Part shown: positions 9,079 through 18,901 of the stretch, one piece after another | Layout: every line of letters begins with the position of its first letter | How positions within the stretch are numbered: position 1 is the first letter of the stretch | Assembly: GCA_030068145.1 (NCBI GenBank) | Contig: JAPJBO010000151.1 | Location: 186,001-250,000, forward strand | Source: Diplonema papillatum | Taxonomy: Eukaryota; Euglenozoa; Diplonemea; Diplonemida; Diplonemidae | DNA: 64,000 nucleotides | Direction: 5' to 3' | Translations under genes and position numbers: made by a program | The notes under the pieces: generated by a model | Seen by the model: only the letters and a program-made list of their open reading frames with translations | Told to the model about the DNA's origin: nothing | Databases searched by the model: none

Positions 9079-10113
9079 ATGGACGACAGAAGCGGTCTGG
9101 ACGACCTGTTCTATGGCGTGCCGGTGTCAAAGGCGATCCTCCTGGGCACTGTGGCGGGGTCATCCATCGGCAGCATGACACGGTACGGCTTGAAGCCGCT
9201 GAACCTTGAGGCCGCCCTGGACGCGCACGACTTCTCGAAGCTGGTCCTCGTGCCGATCATGCCGTTTTATTGCAACGCGCTGACCGGTCTGGTGCTGGGC
9301 AGCCTCATCATCCTTGCAGCGAGGCCCCTCGAGCGGTGGTCTGGGCCTCGCAAGTTCAGCAGTTACGTGGCCATGTCCACGACCCTAGCGCTGGTCGCCC
9401 ACTGTCTACTAGTCAAAGCCACCCCCTTTTCGGCCCTTAAAACCCTCAAGCCCGGGCCGACCGCCTTGCTCTTTTCGCTGGTCGTAAAGTATCACTTCGA
9501 CGTCCCGTCCACGTCCTGGTTCTCCACCAAAATGGCGATCTCATACATGGCCATTATCTACAGCAGCATGACCGGCACCAACGCACAAGCGGTCATGGGC
9601 GTGCTCGGCGGCCTGTTGACCTGCAGCACGGTGTTGCCGTTCCGGAATCTTTTGTTCCCTCAGTGGTTGTGTTCGCTGATTGGGCGCGTCTCGCCGTTGC
9701 TTGAGTCGACGCCGCCTAAGCAGAGGTCGCCGGGTGAAATCATGGCGTTTCTGCACGGGCAGGGCCCGCAAGACGGTCCCTACCAAGAGCAGCTGATACC
9801 AACACGCTTCGGTGCCCAGCCAGGGCTCAGAAGAAGGGCTCGCACGGAGGATCCCGACCTTGCCGCGGCACTGGAAGAGTCACTCCAACAGCAGCCGCCA
9901 GCGCAGCACGCGCAGCAGCAGTGGCAGCAGCAGCACTGGCAGCAGCAGTTCGGAGACGTGCCGTCATCGTCGTCCGCCTCCGTGGCCCCCGACTTTTCGC
10001 CGGACTCGCTGCAAGCGCTTTTGGACATGGGCTTCGAAGAACCGGCGTCTCGGGCTGCTTTGTCGCGCGCAGGGGGATCCGTAGACTTGGCCATCAACTT
10101 CCTCATGCAGTGA
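9079..10113 (+). CDS. UBAC2: UBAC2-like rhomboid pseudoprotease with UIM and UBA domains
   Basis: 344 residues from the ATG at 9079; the frame is open from 8785, but the N-terminal membrane domain begins just after this ATG. Residues 10-225 hold about five hydrophobic segments with the short N-terminal VPVSKAILL helix start seen in derlin/UBAC2 proteins. No rhomboid GxSx catalytic motif is visible, so it is probably a pseudoprotease. EDPDLAAALEESLQQ near residue 260 fits a ubiquitin-interacting motif. Then come a Gln-rich linker and a C-terminal UBA domain (LLDMGFEE ... AINFLMQ). UBAC2 acts in the ER membrane in ERAD and lipid-droplet control. Single exon; the symbol is by family. Confidence 0.8.
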   Translation: MDDRSGLDDLFYGVPVSKAILLGTVAGSSIGSMTRYGLKPLNLEAALDAHDFSKLVLVPIMPFYCNALTGLVLGSLIILAARPLERWSGPRKFSSYVAMSTTLALVAHCLLVKATPFSALKTLKPGPTALLFSLVVKYHFDVPSTSWFSTKMAISYMAIIYSSMTGTNAQAVMGVLGGLLTCSTVLPFRNLLFPQWLCSLIGRVSPLLESTPPKQRSPGEIMAFLHGQGPQDGPYQEQLIPTRFGAQPGLRRRARTEDPDLAAALEESLQQQPPAQHAQQQWQQQHWQQQFGDVPSSSSASVAPDFSPDSLQALLDMGFEEPASRAALSRAGGSVDLAINFLMQ

Positions 10114-10153
10114 CAGGTTGGAAAGGTCTGTAGGAGTCGGAACGTGCCTTGCG

Positions 10154-10180
10154 AAGAAGCTCTTCGTAGAAGAGCTTCTT
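10154..10180. terminator. 12-bp perfect hairpin after the UBAC2-like gene
   Basis: AAGAAGCTCTTC, then GTA, then GAAGAGCTTCTT form a perfect 12-bp stem with a 3-base loop, 41 bases after the stop codon. It may be a 3' UTR structure. A role in 3' end formation is inference. Confidence 0.4.
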
Positions 10181-11404
10181 GCAATGCAGGTACATGTCAA
10201 GAAGCAAGAAGGGCCAGTTCGCATCTCCAGTGCTCACAACCAAAACCCGAATCCACGCTCCTTACCAGGGTCAACAACATTGCCATTCGAGTACATTTCT
10301 GCTGTAGCCTTGAAGAGCCCAGGATCACCGAAGCCACTCAGGATAGTTTGTTTCCAACTAGTTCACAGCGTACTGGGCTCTTGCGTGAGGGCACTCTACG
10401 CAAATGAGAACTAGAAGACTTTCTAAAGCACCGGTTTATGAATTTCGAGTTCACGATCATCATTTACGGTATTTGGCCGTGTTCACAACAAACAGAAACT
10501 CAGAAGTTGAGAGCGCGGTTGTGCATTGTTTGTCGAACAGAGCAAGTGTCCACCGCTAATACACACAACCAGTACCCCGACTTCTTTGCGTATACGAACG
10601 AGAACGCGCGCCTGTCGAGGGGTCACGCCCAATGAGGCCCTCCCCTCCAGCCATTCCACGTGCTTCGGTTCGCAGGATCCTGACCTTGCTGCGAGAAGAA
10701 TTCCTGATAACTGCATCAGCAGCACCGCCAGCAAGAAATCTTGGGGGGCGATGGGCCCCCCCTCCGCCTGAGGGGGCCTGCAGCTGGCCATCGCTAGCCG
10801 ACTTTGAAGCAGAATCTAGGACAGTGTCCCCCTTCTGTTGCTGTTTCGGAGGAGGCCGCAGAAACGAACGAAAATGCACCACCGGGTCGTGTTCTTCGTG
10901 GTCTTTGTATAAAAAATGAGCTTACTCAATACGTTAATAAAGTCGCCCCCCTTATTTGACAGATGCATGAAAGTGCTACAGAAAACTGAAAAGCAAACGC
11001 AACCAAGTGTGATACTATCTTTCCAGGCTCCGAGACAGTGCCGGAAAATCGTGCAGTCGACAGAATGACACCAGTCGACCGTTTGACTCCAGCGTAGCCA
11101 CTGATTGTTCTTCGATTCTCAGCATTGTTTTCTTCTCCTTGTCTTTATTATTCTTTTCATGCTTGCTCGCGGGAAAGAACCCCGACAGACCGCGTGCCGA
11201 GGTGCACTTGCCCTCTTCCTCCGCAGTGGCAGTTTCATTCCATCGACTTTTGCTTCTTTAACGTATTCGGCAGCCTTTTCTTTTTGTACTGATCTTCTAC
11301 TGCCACAAGCCAGTCCGTGAACCTGTCTGGTTTACAGTGCTTTACGTATTGTTTGCAGTACTCAATGATGTGCCGATGTTCCCTCACCAGAGCACGTGCC
11401 CTGC
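10181..11404. other. Gene-poor spacer
   Basis: Short frames only. An AATAAA hexamer is at 10936. GC content falls after about 10900. No repeat shared with the rest of the window was found except the 11405 unit at its end. Confidence 0.35.
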
Positions 11405-11570
11405 CCGAGGCTTACAAATACACCACTATTCTAGCCTTATGTCGGCGGGACAGTTGCAGCGGGACATGCTCATCATGTTACATACACGCTTGACAAAACG
11501 ACAGCTCAGATTCATTTTTACTTGTGGAATGCATCGGCTTGCTGAAGGCTCACCGATTCATACAATACCC
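11405..11570 (+). repeat. Duplicated unit, copy 1
   Basis: Shares its start (TATTCTAGCCTTATGTCGGCG) and end (GATTCATACAATAC) with 12048-12180. The two copies flank the MITE at 11573-12045. They are diverged, perhaps 70 percent identical. Confidence 0.55.
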
Positions 11571-11572
11571 TA

Positions 11573-12045
11573 AAGCCCCCCCCACTCGTACTATTTAGGC
11601 AGTCGTACTATTCAGGTAAATAGTACGAGTGTTGTTTTTCAAACGTTCTCAGGGGTGCCCCCAGCCGCAACGACTTTTAAGTTTAGGTTCGGCTAAGAGC
11701 GCTCGCTGGACAGGTCCCTCACCCATGCACTTTTGTCCACTGTGACTGAAAAGTGCGGTTGCAGCGTCACTTAGAATTAGAAAAACGGAAGATTTCAGCA
11801 GAAACCCCCCAGTTCAGTTTTAGCAACAACCGAGAACGGTTGCATGTACTTAGAGTGAGACCTCATGAGGCTCACTCTGCATGCCACTGGTTGAATGGTA
11901 GTTGAGTAGTGGTTAAATAGTGGTTAAGCAGTGGCTAAATAGTACGAGTCACTCTGAAACCTTGGGGGGTGTTGGGGGGGTACTTTTAGCTTTTTCAGGA
12001 GATATCTGATGTTTTTCACCTAAATAGTACGAGGGGCGGGGGCTT
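11573..12045. mobile_element. TA-flanked MITE with 27-bp inverted termini
   Basis: Left end AAGCCCCCCCCACTCGTACT at 11573 and right end, read inward, AAGCCCCCGCCCCTCGTACT, with the arms matching 25 of 27. Both ends are bordered by TA (11571-11572 and 12046-12047), the target duplication of Tc1/mariner-type elements. Subterminal copies of the AAATAGTACGAG motif and a palindrome around CCTCATGAGG lie inside. No coding capacity. Confidence 0.85.
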
Positions 12046-12047
12046 TA

Positions 12048-12185
12048 GAATACGCTTGTTCTGGCATTATGTCGGCGAGACACCCGTGATCGCAGCAAGA
12101 AGACGTTCGCCACGCTGCTCACAGATTTATCGCTTGCGCACATTGGCTTTCCGATGCCTCACTGATTCATATGATACTCAGTGGC
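12048..12185 (+). repeat. Duplicated unit, copy 2
   Basis: Diverged copy of 11405-11570, directly right of the MITE and directly upstream of the EF-hand coding region. Contains CATTATGTCGGCGAGAC and TGATTCATATGATAC. Confidence 0.5.
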
Positions 12186-12245
12186 TTGCCGATGACAAAG
12201 CCGCAGGAAGGGCTTGGGGGTGGTGGTCACGTGTATTGTAGCACG

Positions 12246-12803
12246 ATGTTCATCCTACTAGCAGCATGTGAGCTGCATGGGGTGAAGCACAACATGGAAA
12301 TCGGCTTCCCCAAGCCGCCGAGCATGGCAGAGCTCATCGGCCACGTTGAGAGCACGTTTCAGATAGAGAACAGGCTCATGCGCCCGCCAACCAACCGCCA
12401 GAAGCTCCCTTTCCGTCTGCAGCATATTCAGGTCTTCGATGCCGTGCTTCAGCGGTGGGTGGACCTGCTCAGCTCGACGCAGCTCCACCCCTGGACTCAG
12501 CTTTATGTGTTCCAGTATAGCTCACCTTCCAAAACGGAACGGCCTGCTCAATTGTCGGCAACACGGCCGATCCGCTCTGTGCAGGCCAACAGTGCCGCGG
12601 AGAAGCTGTGGCTGCTGTTCCAAGACGTGGACGTCAATGGAAACGGGTACATCGAGCGAGACGAGCTGCAGAGGGTCTTCAGTGCGCTGGGGCTCTTCGC
12701 CTTCTCGGAATCGCAGGTCGACGGGGTCTTCGCCTCGGCCGACACCAACAGGGACGGCGTCCTCAGCTACGCTGAAGTGTCCAAGGTGCTTCTTGAGATT
12801 TGA
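12246..12803 (+). CDS. EF-hand calcium-binding protein, probably the 3' exon of a longer gene
   Basis: 185 residues if the ATG at 12246 is used. Two canonical EF-hand loops: residues 129-140 (DVNGNGYIERDE) and 166-177 (DTNRDGVLSYAE), each with the D/N-x-N/D-x-N/D-G and final Glu ligands. Residues 17-90 form a conserved-looking block (MEIGFPKPPS ... RWVDLLSSTQLHPWTQLYVF) that I recall loosely from other protist EF-hand proteins; that is memory, not a search. CTACTAGCAG at 12254-12263 could be a 3' splice site, so earlier exons may exist. Role: calcium-regulated, cytosolic or cytoskeletal. Confidence 0.65.
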   Translation: MFILLAACELHGVKHNMEIGFPKPPSMAELIGHVESTFQIENRLMRPPTNRQKLPFRLQHIQVFDAVLQRWVDLLSSTQLHPWTQLYVFQYSSPSKTERPAQLSATRPIRSVQANSAAEKLWLLFQDVDVNGNGYIERDELQRVFSALGLFAFSESQVDGVFASADTNRDGVLSYAEVSKVLLEI

Positions 12804-12841
12804 TTTTTGTCCCTTTCTGATGTCCCGTTGCACGGGGGGTT

Positions 12842-13588
12842 TTGTGTCGCATCCCCATTGAAACGGGGGGGAGACCGGCTTTGATAAAACGTTATACAAG
12901 TGCATTTCTGATTGTCAGGGGCTTTGCACCGACAACCGAACCAACAGTCATAGTTATAATGGAAATAACATTGATGAACCTATTCATGTTCTTCACGTGT
13001 ACAGGATGTCCCGCCGCTGTTCGAAGATTCATGTTCCCAGATTGAGCTACATCGCACGTTTCCTCTCATTCAGTTCCCATTTCGGCGGTGACTTGTCGGA
13101 CCGGTATCGGCGGTCGTAACACCCAGAATATTTGGTCTTGTATCATAAATGACAGCTTGCACACGAATATTGGGCGCTGTCGGAAATGACCAACGGTTGA
13201 AAATCACGATCATCAAGGTAGGGGAGGCTGAACCAGAATCTATCTGAGCTGAGGCACTGCACAGCACTTACGTCGAGTTTCGAGTGCACGTGCCCGGTTG
13301 AACGGCGCGTCGGACTTCGGTATCGCCCTTGCCTGGAATCATCGGTAAGCGATGGGGGTCTCGCCCTGAGAGCGCGACCTCGGTGCTTCTTTTGAAAGGA
13401 GCACCGCAAGAATCGGCGGCAAACGCATAGGCCGCACCCGGGGTAAATACCGGGGGTTCCAAGCTCCCGATGGGGGTGGATCGTGCCACTCTGTGTCGTG
13501 CGCAGTTGCACATTCAGCTCTTCACACCATTCGTAGCCTTCACGCTATTCGTAGCCGAGACATAACCTGAGAATCCTTTTCCCCACAG
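12842..13588. other. Spacer or intron sequence
   Basis: No convincing coding frame on either strand. It ends in a pyrimidine-rich tract and CCCCACAG at 13581-13588, a strong 3' splice site for the exon that follows. Confidence 0.4.
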
Positions 13589-13996
13589 TTCTCGGGGTCA
13601 CACCCGCACGTCATCGACACGTTGCTTGCGGCGAGCGAAGAGTATCTGGAATGCGTGCGCCTGAAAGACACCGAAAAGGCATACGTGCAGCTGAAGTACG
13701 ACGAAGTAGAAGCCCAGTATCAGTACCTGCAGCAGAGGCGGGATGTGGCGCTTATGCGCAACAAAGTAACGACCGAGCGCGACGCGCTCATCCGAGCTGA
13801 GGCCGAACGCATGTGGACACAGCGCAATGTAGTGCTGGAAGACGCGAGGCGAGAGTTTCTCACCCGCTTTGGCCAAGACCCAGCGTCGCCGGCAAAGGCG
13901 GCCAACGTGTCAGACGGTGCCTACACTTTGCCTCGCGTGTACCCAAGACCTGTTGGCTCCCCGCGCTTCAGTTCTGCACCACCGATGGGGTTCTAA
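13589..13996 (+). CDS. Terminal exon of a coiled-coil protein
   Basis: Opening directly after CCCCACAG, the frame encodes FSGSHPHVIDTLLAASEEYL and then about 80 charged, heptad-like residues (YVQLKYDEVEAQYQYLQQRR, TTERDALIRAEAERMW). A Pro/Ser/Gly-rich tail follows, stopping at 13996. The internal ATG at 13622 or later is less likely than a splice start. It lies 785 bases after the EF-hand stop codon on the same strand. It could be an alternative 3' end of that gene or part of another. Confidence 0.55.
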   Translation, partial: FSGSHPHVIDTLLAASEEYLECVRLKDTEKAYVQLKYDEVEAQYQYLQQRRDVALMRNKVTTERDALIRAEAERMWTQRNVVLEDARREFLTRFGQDPASPAKAANVSDGAYTLPRVYPRPVGSPRFSSAPPMGF

Positions 13997-14251
13997 TCGT
14001 TGGAATGGTTCCACATGCCGAGATCCTTTGCTGACCAGGCGAAGTCGGACCATCCAGCCCCATCCTCGTACGCCTGTCATTCTCTGTGGACCAGCTGCAC
14101 GTGTTGCACGCAACGCTAGATGCTCTCACCCGCTTCGCTCAGGTGCCTTACCTGCAAGGGTGGTCCACTTCGCCTCGCGGGTACCATGCTCCGAAAACGC
14201 TATTAAACTGCCCCAGTCTCGCTGGCTATCTGTGAACATCGCATGTTACAC

Positions 14252-14540
14252 TCACCATCGGCATTGCTCCTGGACTGATGTTCGGACAACGGTGACTGCG
14301 GTCAAGGCCTTCATTGTCTCGACTTTGAGATCAGGCATGTTGTTGCAGATGCGGGCTGCTCGTATCAGGGCACCTTTGAATATCGAGGTTCCGGTGTTTC
14401 GCGGAACCGTCGACTCGGTATGCGTGTATTTGATGGGGGTACCATGGAAACTCTTCACCCTTGTCCAGAACGGAGAGTCGGATGAAGTTGGCTTTGTTAC
14501 CCTAGATGCTTGTCTCTCTAAAAACACCCGGTAATGGAAA
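14252..14540 (-). pseudogene. Possible retroelement relic with FKGALIRAARICN motif
   Basis: On the minus strand a frame reads YTHTESTVPRNTG followed by SIFKGALIRAARICN. A phrase of the type S-x-HP-x(4-8)-FIKGEL-x-R-x-x-R is common in the region after the RT of Penelope-like and related elements in algae and animals. The HP pair is not preserved and nothing upstream looks like RT, so this is a weak call. Confidence 0.25.
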
Positions 14541-15250
14541 ATTGTTGGCGTGAGCCTCGATGGAGTGTGGGCGCGGTTCCTCCTATGGGTGGCTTCCGTT
14601 TTCGCCAAACAATAATTGTATTCGTATTCCGCATCAACCCGAAGCCCGCCCACCGCGTTTGCGGGACAACGGCTGGGTTTGGCCGATGCACGCAGCCCGA
14701 TCGCAGTCAGAGCATGAACCCGGGGCGAAAACAGTCTGCCCGATTTTCCGTTTCCAGCGAATCAGGATCGGGCCGTGCGGCGCCTTCCTCGAAATAGGCG
14801 CACCTCCCTCTTTTCCGTGCGGGCCTGCGGGTTTGCCACCCTCAGCCTCGCACCCGTGTTAGACTCCCCCTTCCCGCCACCCCCCTCTCATATCCTCCGC
14901 TAGCTTGCCCACAAGATCACACACGTGTCTCACGCGTGGCCTCACGGCCGCTACGACGGTTAGAGCAAAATGACCGATTCCGTGCCTGTCCTTTTTTCTG
15001 TGCACGTCAAATGCTGGCGCTCCGTACGTAGGCAAGCATTCGCGTACATAGGCAAGCGCGTCGCTTGGGCCCATGGAGTGCCAACACTTAGAGTATCTGC
15101 AATGGATAAACATCCAAATACAGACGAAATTTTGGTGGCTTTAACTTCATCGTCTTCAATGGTGGCGTTGTTATTTCTGGCGGATCCGGTTTTCCCGAAA
15201 TTTCTTTTTATTGGGAAAAATAAGTTCCCTCTGGTGGAAATGGCTTGAGG
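14541..15250. other. No gene recognised
   Basis: Unique sequence with short frames only. A pyrimidine-rich stretch lies at 14860-14900. Confidence 0.3.
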
Positions 15251-15346
15251 AGCGTGACGATAAATTTTATTTATTTTTTGACAGGATTCCGTAGTGTTTA
15301 CACAGGCCGGACAAATAAACGAATCTATTTTTTCCGATCTCGGAAT

Positions 15347-15459
15347 TTATTTTGCGCCGCCAGCTATTTTCAGTCGAAACAAATAAATGAAATTTATTGT
15401 CCCAAGGGAAATAAATTCGTTTATTTTTCCGACTGAAAATAGCTGGCGGCGCAAAATAA
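15347..15459. repeat. 113-bp near-perfect palindrome
   Basis: The left arm TTATTTTGCGCCGCCAGCTA continues through TTTTCAGTCG and an A/T-rich inner part. The right arm is its reverse complement, ending GGCGGCGCAAAATAA. The centre near 15400 is CCCAAGGG. Stem over 45 bp with few mismatches. Diverged TTTATTTTTT and AATAAACGAATCTATTTTTT segments lie just left (15260-15335). Confidence 0.9.
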
Positions 15460-15492
15460 GGTCGTAGGCAGAAATCTGTAGGGGAGACCCCT

Positions 15493-15730
15493 CGCAATTT
15501 TTTTTTTTTGTATAAGCACCTGCTTTGTAGGAAATGCTTGAGGAGACTGCCAGTTGCGATAGATCAAAGGAGGTAAATGTGCTGTAGCCCACACGAAACA
15601 CAGGTAACCCTGGGTTTAGTGGCGGGCGTAAGCGTTCAACAAAAAAGACCCACTTTGTAGTTGTATTGTTTTCTCCCCCTCTAGCCTCCTTCGAAATGAG
15701 CACAAGGCAGTCCCTCGAGTATTTCTCCCT
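15493..15730 (-). repeat. SINE-like dispersed repeat with minus-strand poly(A), copy B
   Basis: Starts (plus strand) with a run of T then GTATAAGCACCTGCTTTG; the same T-run junction occurs at 24870-24890. On the minus strand this is a 3' poly(A) tail. Bases 15660-15725 match 8335-8400 inverted. No RNA polymerase III boxes were recognised. Confidence 0.65.
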
Positions 15731-15778
15731 GTGGTGAGTGAAATCGCGTGTTTTGAGCTCGTTTTGAGTCTAATTCAT

Positions 15779-15979
15779 CCTTTCTGATCCATATCAAGAC
15801 CTCGCAGAAAGAAAACCGCAGCACTTGTCAGCAGCGCTCATCCAACAGTCCTACCCAACACGACAGCACCTGTGCAGTCCTTCATGCAAGCGCCCATGCA
15901 AGCAGCATCGTATGTTGTGAACTACAACGTCAACCTGCCGGGACTCCCCCAGTTGCAGCAGAACAACCAGGCACATTGA
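15779..15979 (+). CDS. Candidate terminal exon, Gln/Pro-rich
   Basis: An ATG-less frame from about 15779 reads PRRKKTAALVSSAHP, then MQAPMQAASYVVNYNVNLPG, and stops at 15977-15979. Residue choice is protein-like, unlike the flanks. An upstream exon was not found, so this is a fragment call. Confidence 0.3.
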
Positions 15980-16009
15980 TCTGTGACCCGTCACTTACAA
16001 CAACTCCAC

Positions 16010-16180
16010 TCCTACACAACGTTCTGCTACGCAATGTCTCAGACACACAACGTTCTGCTACGCAACGTTCTGCTAAACACCAACGTGACTGCAAAGCAAT
16101 ATGCTCAACGTCTTACACAAAGTTCTGCCGTGCACATTTGCTACGCAACGTTCTGCTAGACACCAACATAACTGCAAAGC
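16010..16180 (+). repeat. Short tandem repeat, ACGTTCTGCTACGCA type
   Basis: AACGTTCTGCTACGCAA, with the follow-on CACCAACGTGACTGCAAAGCA, is repeated four to five times with variation. Confidence 0.7.
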
Positions 16181-16425
16181 AGCATGGTTTTCTTTCCATC
16201 CTCGGGAATTTAGTTTTCCCAAGAAAATCAGCAAACTCTACACTCAACAAGCCGATTCCCCATGTAGATATCGATTACGAAAGACTCGAGAAGCTTCACC
16301 CATCCCGCGTCAGGGGGGTACCCCCGTAAGGTTTCACGATGGAGTCCCATGACCCAAGCCCTCCATTCCTTCCCGAATGACACCAATGGCGCGCTTAACC
16401 ATGGTTAAGACGTACGAAAACGAAT

Positions 16426-16500
16426 CAAAGTATCTGCAGACCCAGAACAACATGAAACGCCTCTTGGCAAACCCTCGTTTTCATTTCTTCCACCTTAACT
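16426..16500 (+). repeat. Short dispersed repeat also at 49232-49290
   Basis: CAGAACAACATGAAACGCCT followed by CTTGGCAAACCC is paralleled by CAGAATAACACGAAAAGCCT and CCTGGCAAAACCC near 49240. About 45 bp are shared. Confidence 0.5.
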
Positions 16501-16769
16501 CCCCATCCCTCCAAGCGTCTACGGTCCACCGGAGACTCAAATACCGACCTTCCCAAACCACATACAACGCATGAATGAAACGGGTCCCGACAGACGGCGA
16601 AACCGCCCTCACGAAAACCCGCGGAAGCGCTCACTGCAACGTGGAAGTCGTCCAGGAGCTCATAAAGGCGAAGGCGCGAACGGGCTAGGAATAAAGGTGC
16701 CTTCTGTTTGATTTTCAAAGTAGAATAGTACAGCCCTGTGTCTGAACCCAGTGCTCGCGCTAAGAAAAA

Positions 16770-16858
16770 AAGCCGGTCATTTATGACGAAAAAAAAATCC
16801 ATCGCTGAAAATTGACCGGTCATTTATGACCGGTCATATCTGGGTCAAAAAATGACCA
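16770..16858. repeat. Palindromic GGTCATTTATGACC cluster
   Basis: Three spaced copies of the near-palindrome GGTCATTTATGACC, the central one extended to TGACCGGTCA on its right side. Could be a decayed iterated transposon end. Confidence 0.55.
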
Positions 16859-16859
16859 G

Positions 16860-17500
16860 CAGTGTTGTCGTGCCAGGGCGTAGGCCCTACCTGCCTCCCA
16901 CCTGGCTGTGTTTTCTTCCTGGTGTCACCGGTGTCACAGTGGTGTTCCCAATCACTGCACGTGCCCCCTGCCTAATTACCGTCCGGAGCCGAAACCCAGC
17001 GACGACACGAGCCGGCGTATTTGATCCAGTATGTCTAACATGCTGCTGACCCAGGCCACGGCAGTACTAGCGTGTGATGAAATGAACAACGACCAGCCGT
17101 ATCTTTATCCTGGGTCACTTTGCTGTTTTGATTCATGGAATGGGCTGTGCCAACTGGTGCTTGACCAAGAAATCCAGTGAAAGCTTGACATGGGCCTGCC
17201 GAGGCGCCCAGTCACTGTAGAGAGCCTTCACAAGTTGCGTGTGGACGGTGCGAGCCTTCAAGAGCTCGACGAACTCAATGCCAAGTCGCGGTTGGAGTGT
17301 CGGCCTCGCACGAGGGCGCGGCACAGCGGCAGGTGAAGTTATCCAGAAACGTGGTGATGTCCGGAACAGCTATCACAGATGGAGGAACGACTGGAGCAAA
17401 GCCTTTTGTTCGGGGAAGAATCCTGCACGCAGTCAGAAGCAACCCAACCACACACAGCACAAATGCCTCAGCCAGTCGAAGGACAACCGAATAGCTATCA
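16860..17500. other. Spacer with one weak minus-strand frame
   Basis: A minus-strand frame at 17133-17324 (LGIEFVELLKARTVHTQLVK) looks mildly protein-like but matches nothing I recognise. Otherwise no feature. Confidence 0.25.
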
Positions 17501-17506
17501 CTGCAC

Positions 17507-18678
17507 AACAAGTGATTGCTTGTTATATAACAGTGATCACTTGTTATATAACAAGTGGCACTTGTTATACATTTTCACTTGTTAGGTCACTTGTTATATA
17601 ACAAGTGATTGTGCATGACAAGTGCGTCGTGTATACTGCCGCTTCCGTTGTGGCGCTTTGGGCCGATGGTCGCAGCTTGCGTCTCGACTTCGGTGTCGCT
17701 TCGGGCGTCCCCGGGGGCGAAGGCCCGCGCTTCCGTCTCTTCGCCGCCGACTCCGCACATCGGCATATCGTGCTGCAGACATCCGTGGTGTGAGTTCCTG
17801 CAGCATTCCGCGATCGTCTTGCACGTCCCGCACTGCGCCATCCTGTGCTCGCAATACTTCACGGCGAGGCCGTCCCCTGCCGCGTGGTGTGCCTCGGCAG
17901 CAGCTCGCTACCGACGCTTGCCGATCTTGCACTCTTCGCATTTCACTTTGTGATGTCTCGTGCACACTCTCTCGTCCTTGGTGGTGGCCTGGGCACGCCA
18001 CCTCCATGCACTGGGTCTCCGCCGCCCACTAAATTTACCCTCTTCTGCCCGTTCTTGCCGGAGGTGCCGTCTTCGAAGGCGTCCCACCAGCACGTCCGAT
18101 CCTTTCCTCCCCATACGTGGAAAATACGTCCATCCCCCAGACCTCATCATTGAAGGCGTGCTTGTTCGTCCCCAACTGCGACTCGAGCACGAGCATCGTC
18201 TCTGTACCCTGGTGGAACGGTTCCTGCTCTCCTTACCGCAGCGGATCCTGTAGCTACCTGTGTCAAAGCGTGTTAACCTGTACCTCCCAGTCTGTCCTTC
18301 CTTCTCAGCCTCTATCTTCGTCTTCGGGGCATAACCAAACACGGGACCGCTCTGCGCAAGGTGGGGCCATAACAAGCGTAGCCCCCTCCCTGCCATCGCC
18401 AAGGCCGGCTGCAGGGAAAGTGGTCGCCACAAAGGAAATACCCCAAAACTCCCCGAATTTCCCCGAAACTCCCCGATGCTCCCCGATATTTTTGTCTGTA
18501 CCAGGTGGAGCCTTGTGTCTTGCAGATCACGTGATTTTCTCTCGTAGGTAATTGCAACCAAACACTCGTTATAACAAGCAATCACTTGTCATATAACAAG
18601 CAATCACTTGTTATATAACAAGCAATCACTTGTTATATAACAAGCAATCACTTGTTATGTAACAAGTGATCACTTGTT
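17507..18678. mobile_element. Element with iterated palindromic ACTTGTTATATAACAAGT termini
   Basis: Left array 17507-17624 and right array 18564-18678 are built from repeated ACTTGTTATATAACAAGTGA units, each near-palindromic. The outer ends are inverted copies (AACAAGTGAT-x-x-CTTGTTA). The 940-bp core carries a broken minus-strand Cys/His gene. No clear target duplication was found. The layout resembles foldback or Mutator-like elements with subrepeated termini. Confidence 0.65.
17594..18010 (-). pseudogene. Broken Cys/His protein sharing the retrotransposon module
   Basis: Minus strand: VCTRHHKVKCEECK (near 17975), a stop at about 17909, then in the same frame YCEHRMAQCGTCKTIAECC and RNSHHGCLQHDMPMCG. 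This repeats the C-x2-H-x4-C-x2-C ... CC-x3-HH pattern of the ORF2 C-terminus (6245-6538), with one C-x1-H variant. Between the two parts a different frame keeps the expected CCRG, so a small indel broke the gene. Upstream minus-strand frames to 18585 are Arg/Ser-rich and unassigned. Confidence 0.6.
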
Positions 18679-18901
18679 TTATCAGTCATTCTCCTGGCGA
18701 CCGTTCAAATATGGGATTGCTGCAGATGGGGTGACGACGAGGGCTTATCATTAGTGGTGGTGTGTTGGTGCGAAGCCTGTGACGGTAATGAATTAGTGAT
18801 GCCTTAGTGGGTTAGTGTGTTGGTGTCGTAAGGTAGTCGTCCAAGCGCATGGGGGACGTTAGTGATACCTGCGCAGGTTAGAGAGGCACAAGGTTATCTA
18901 A

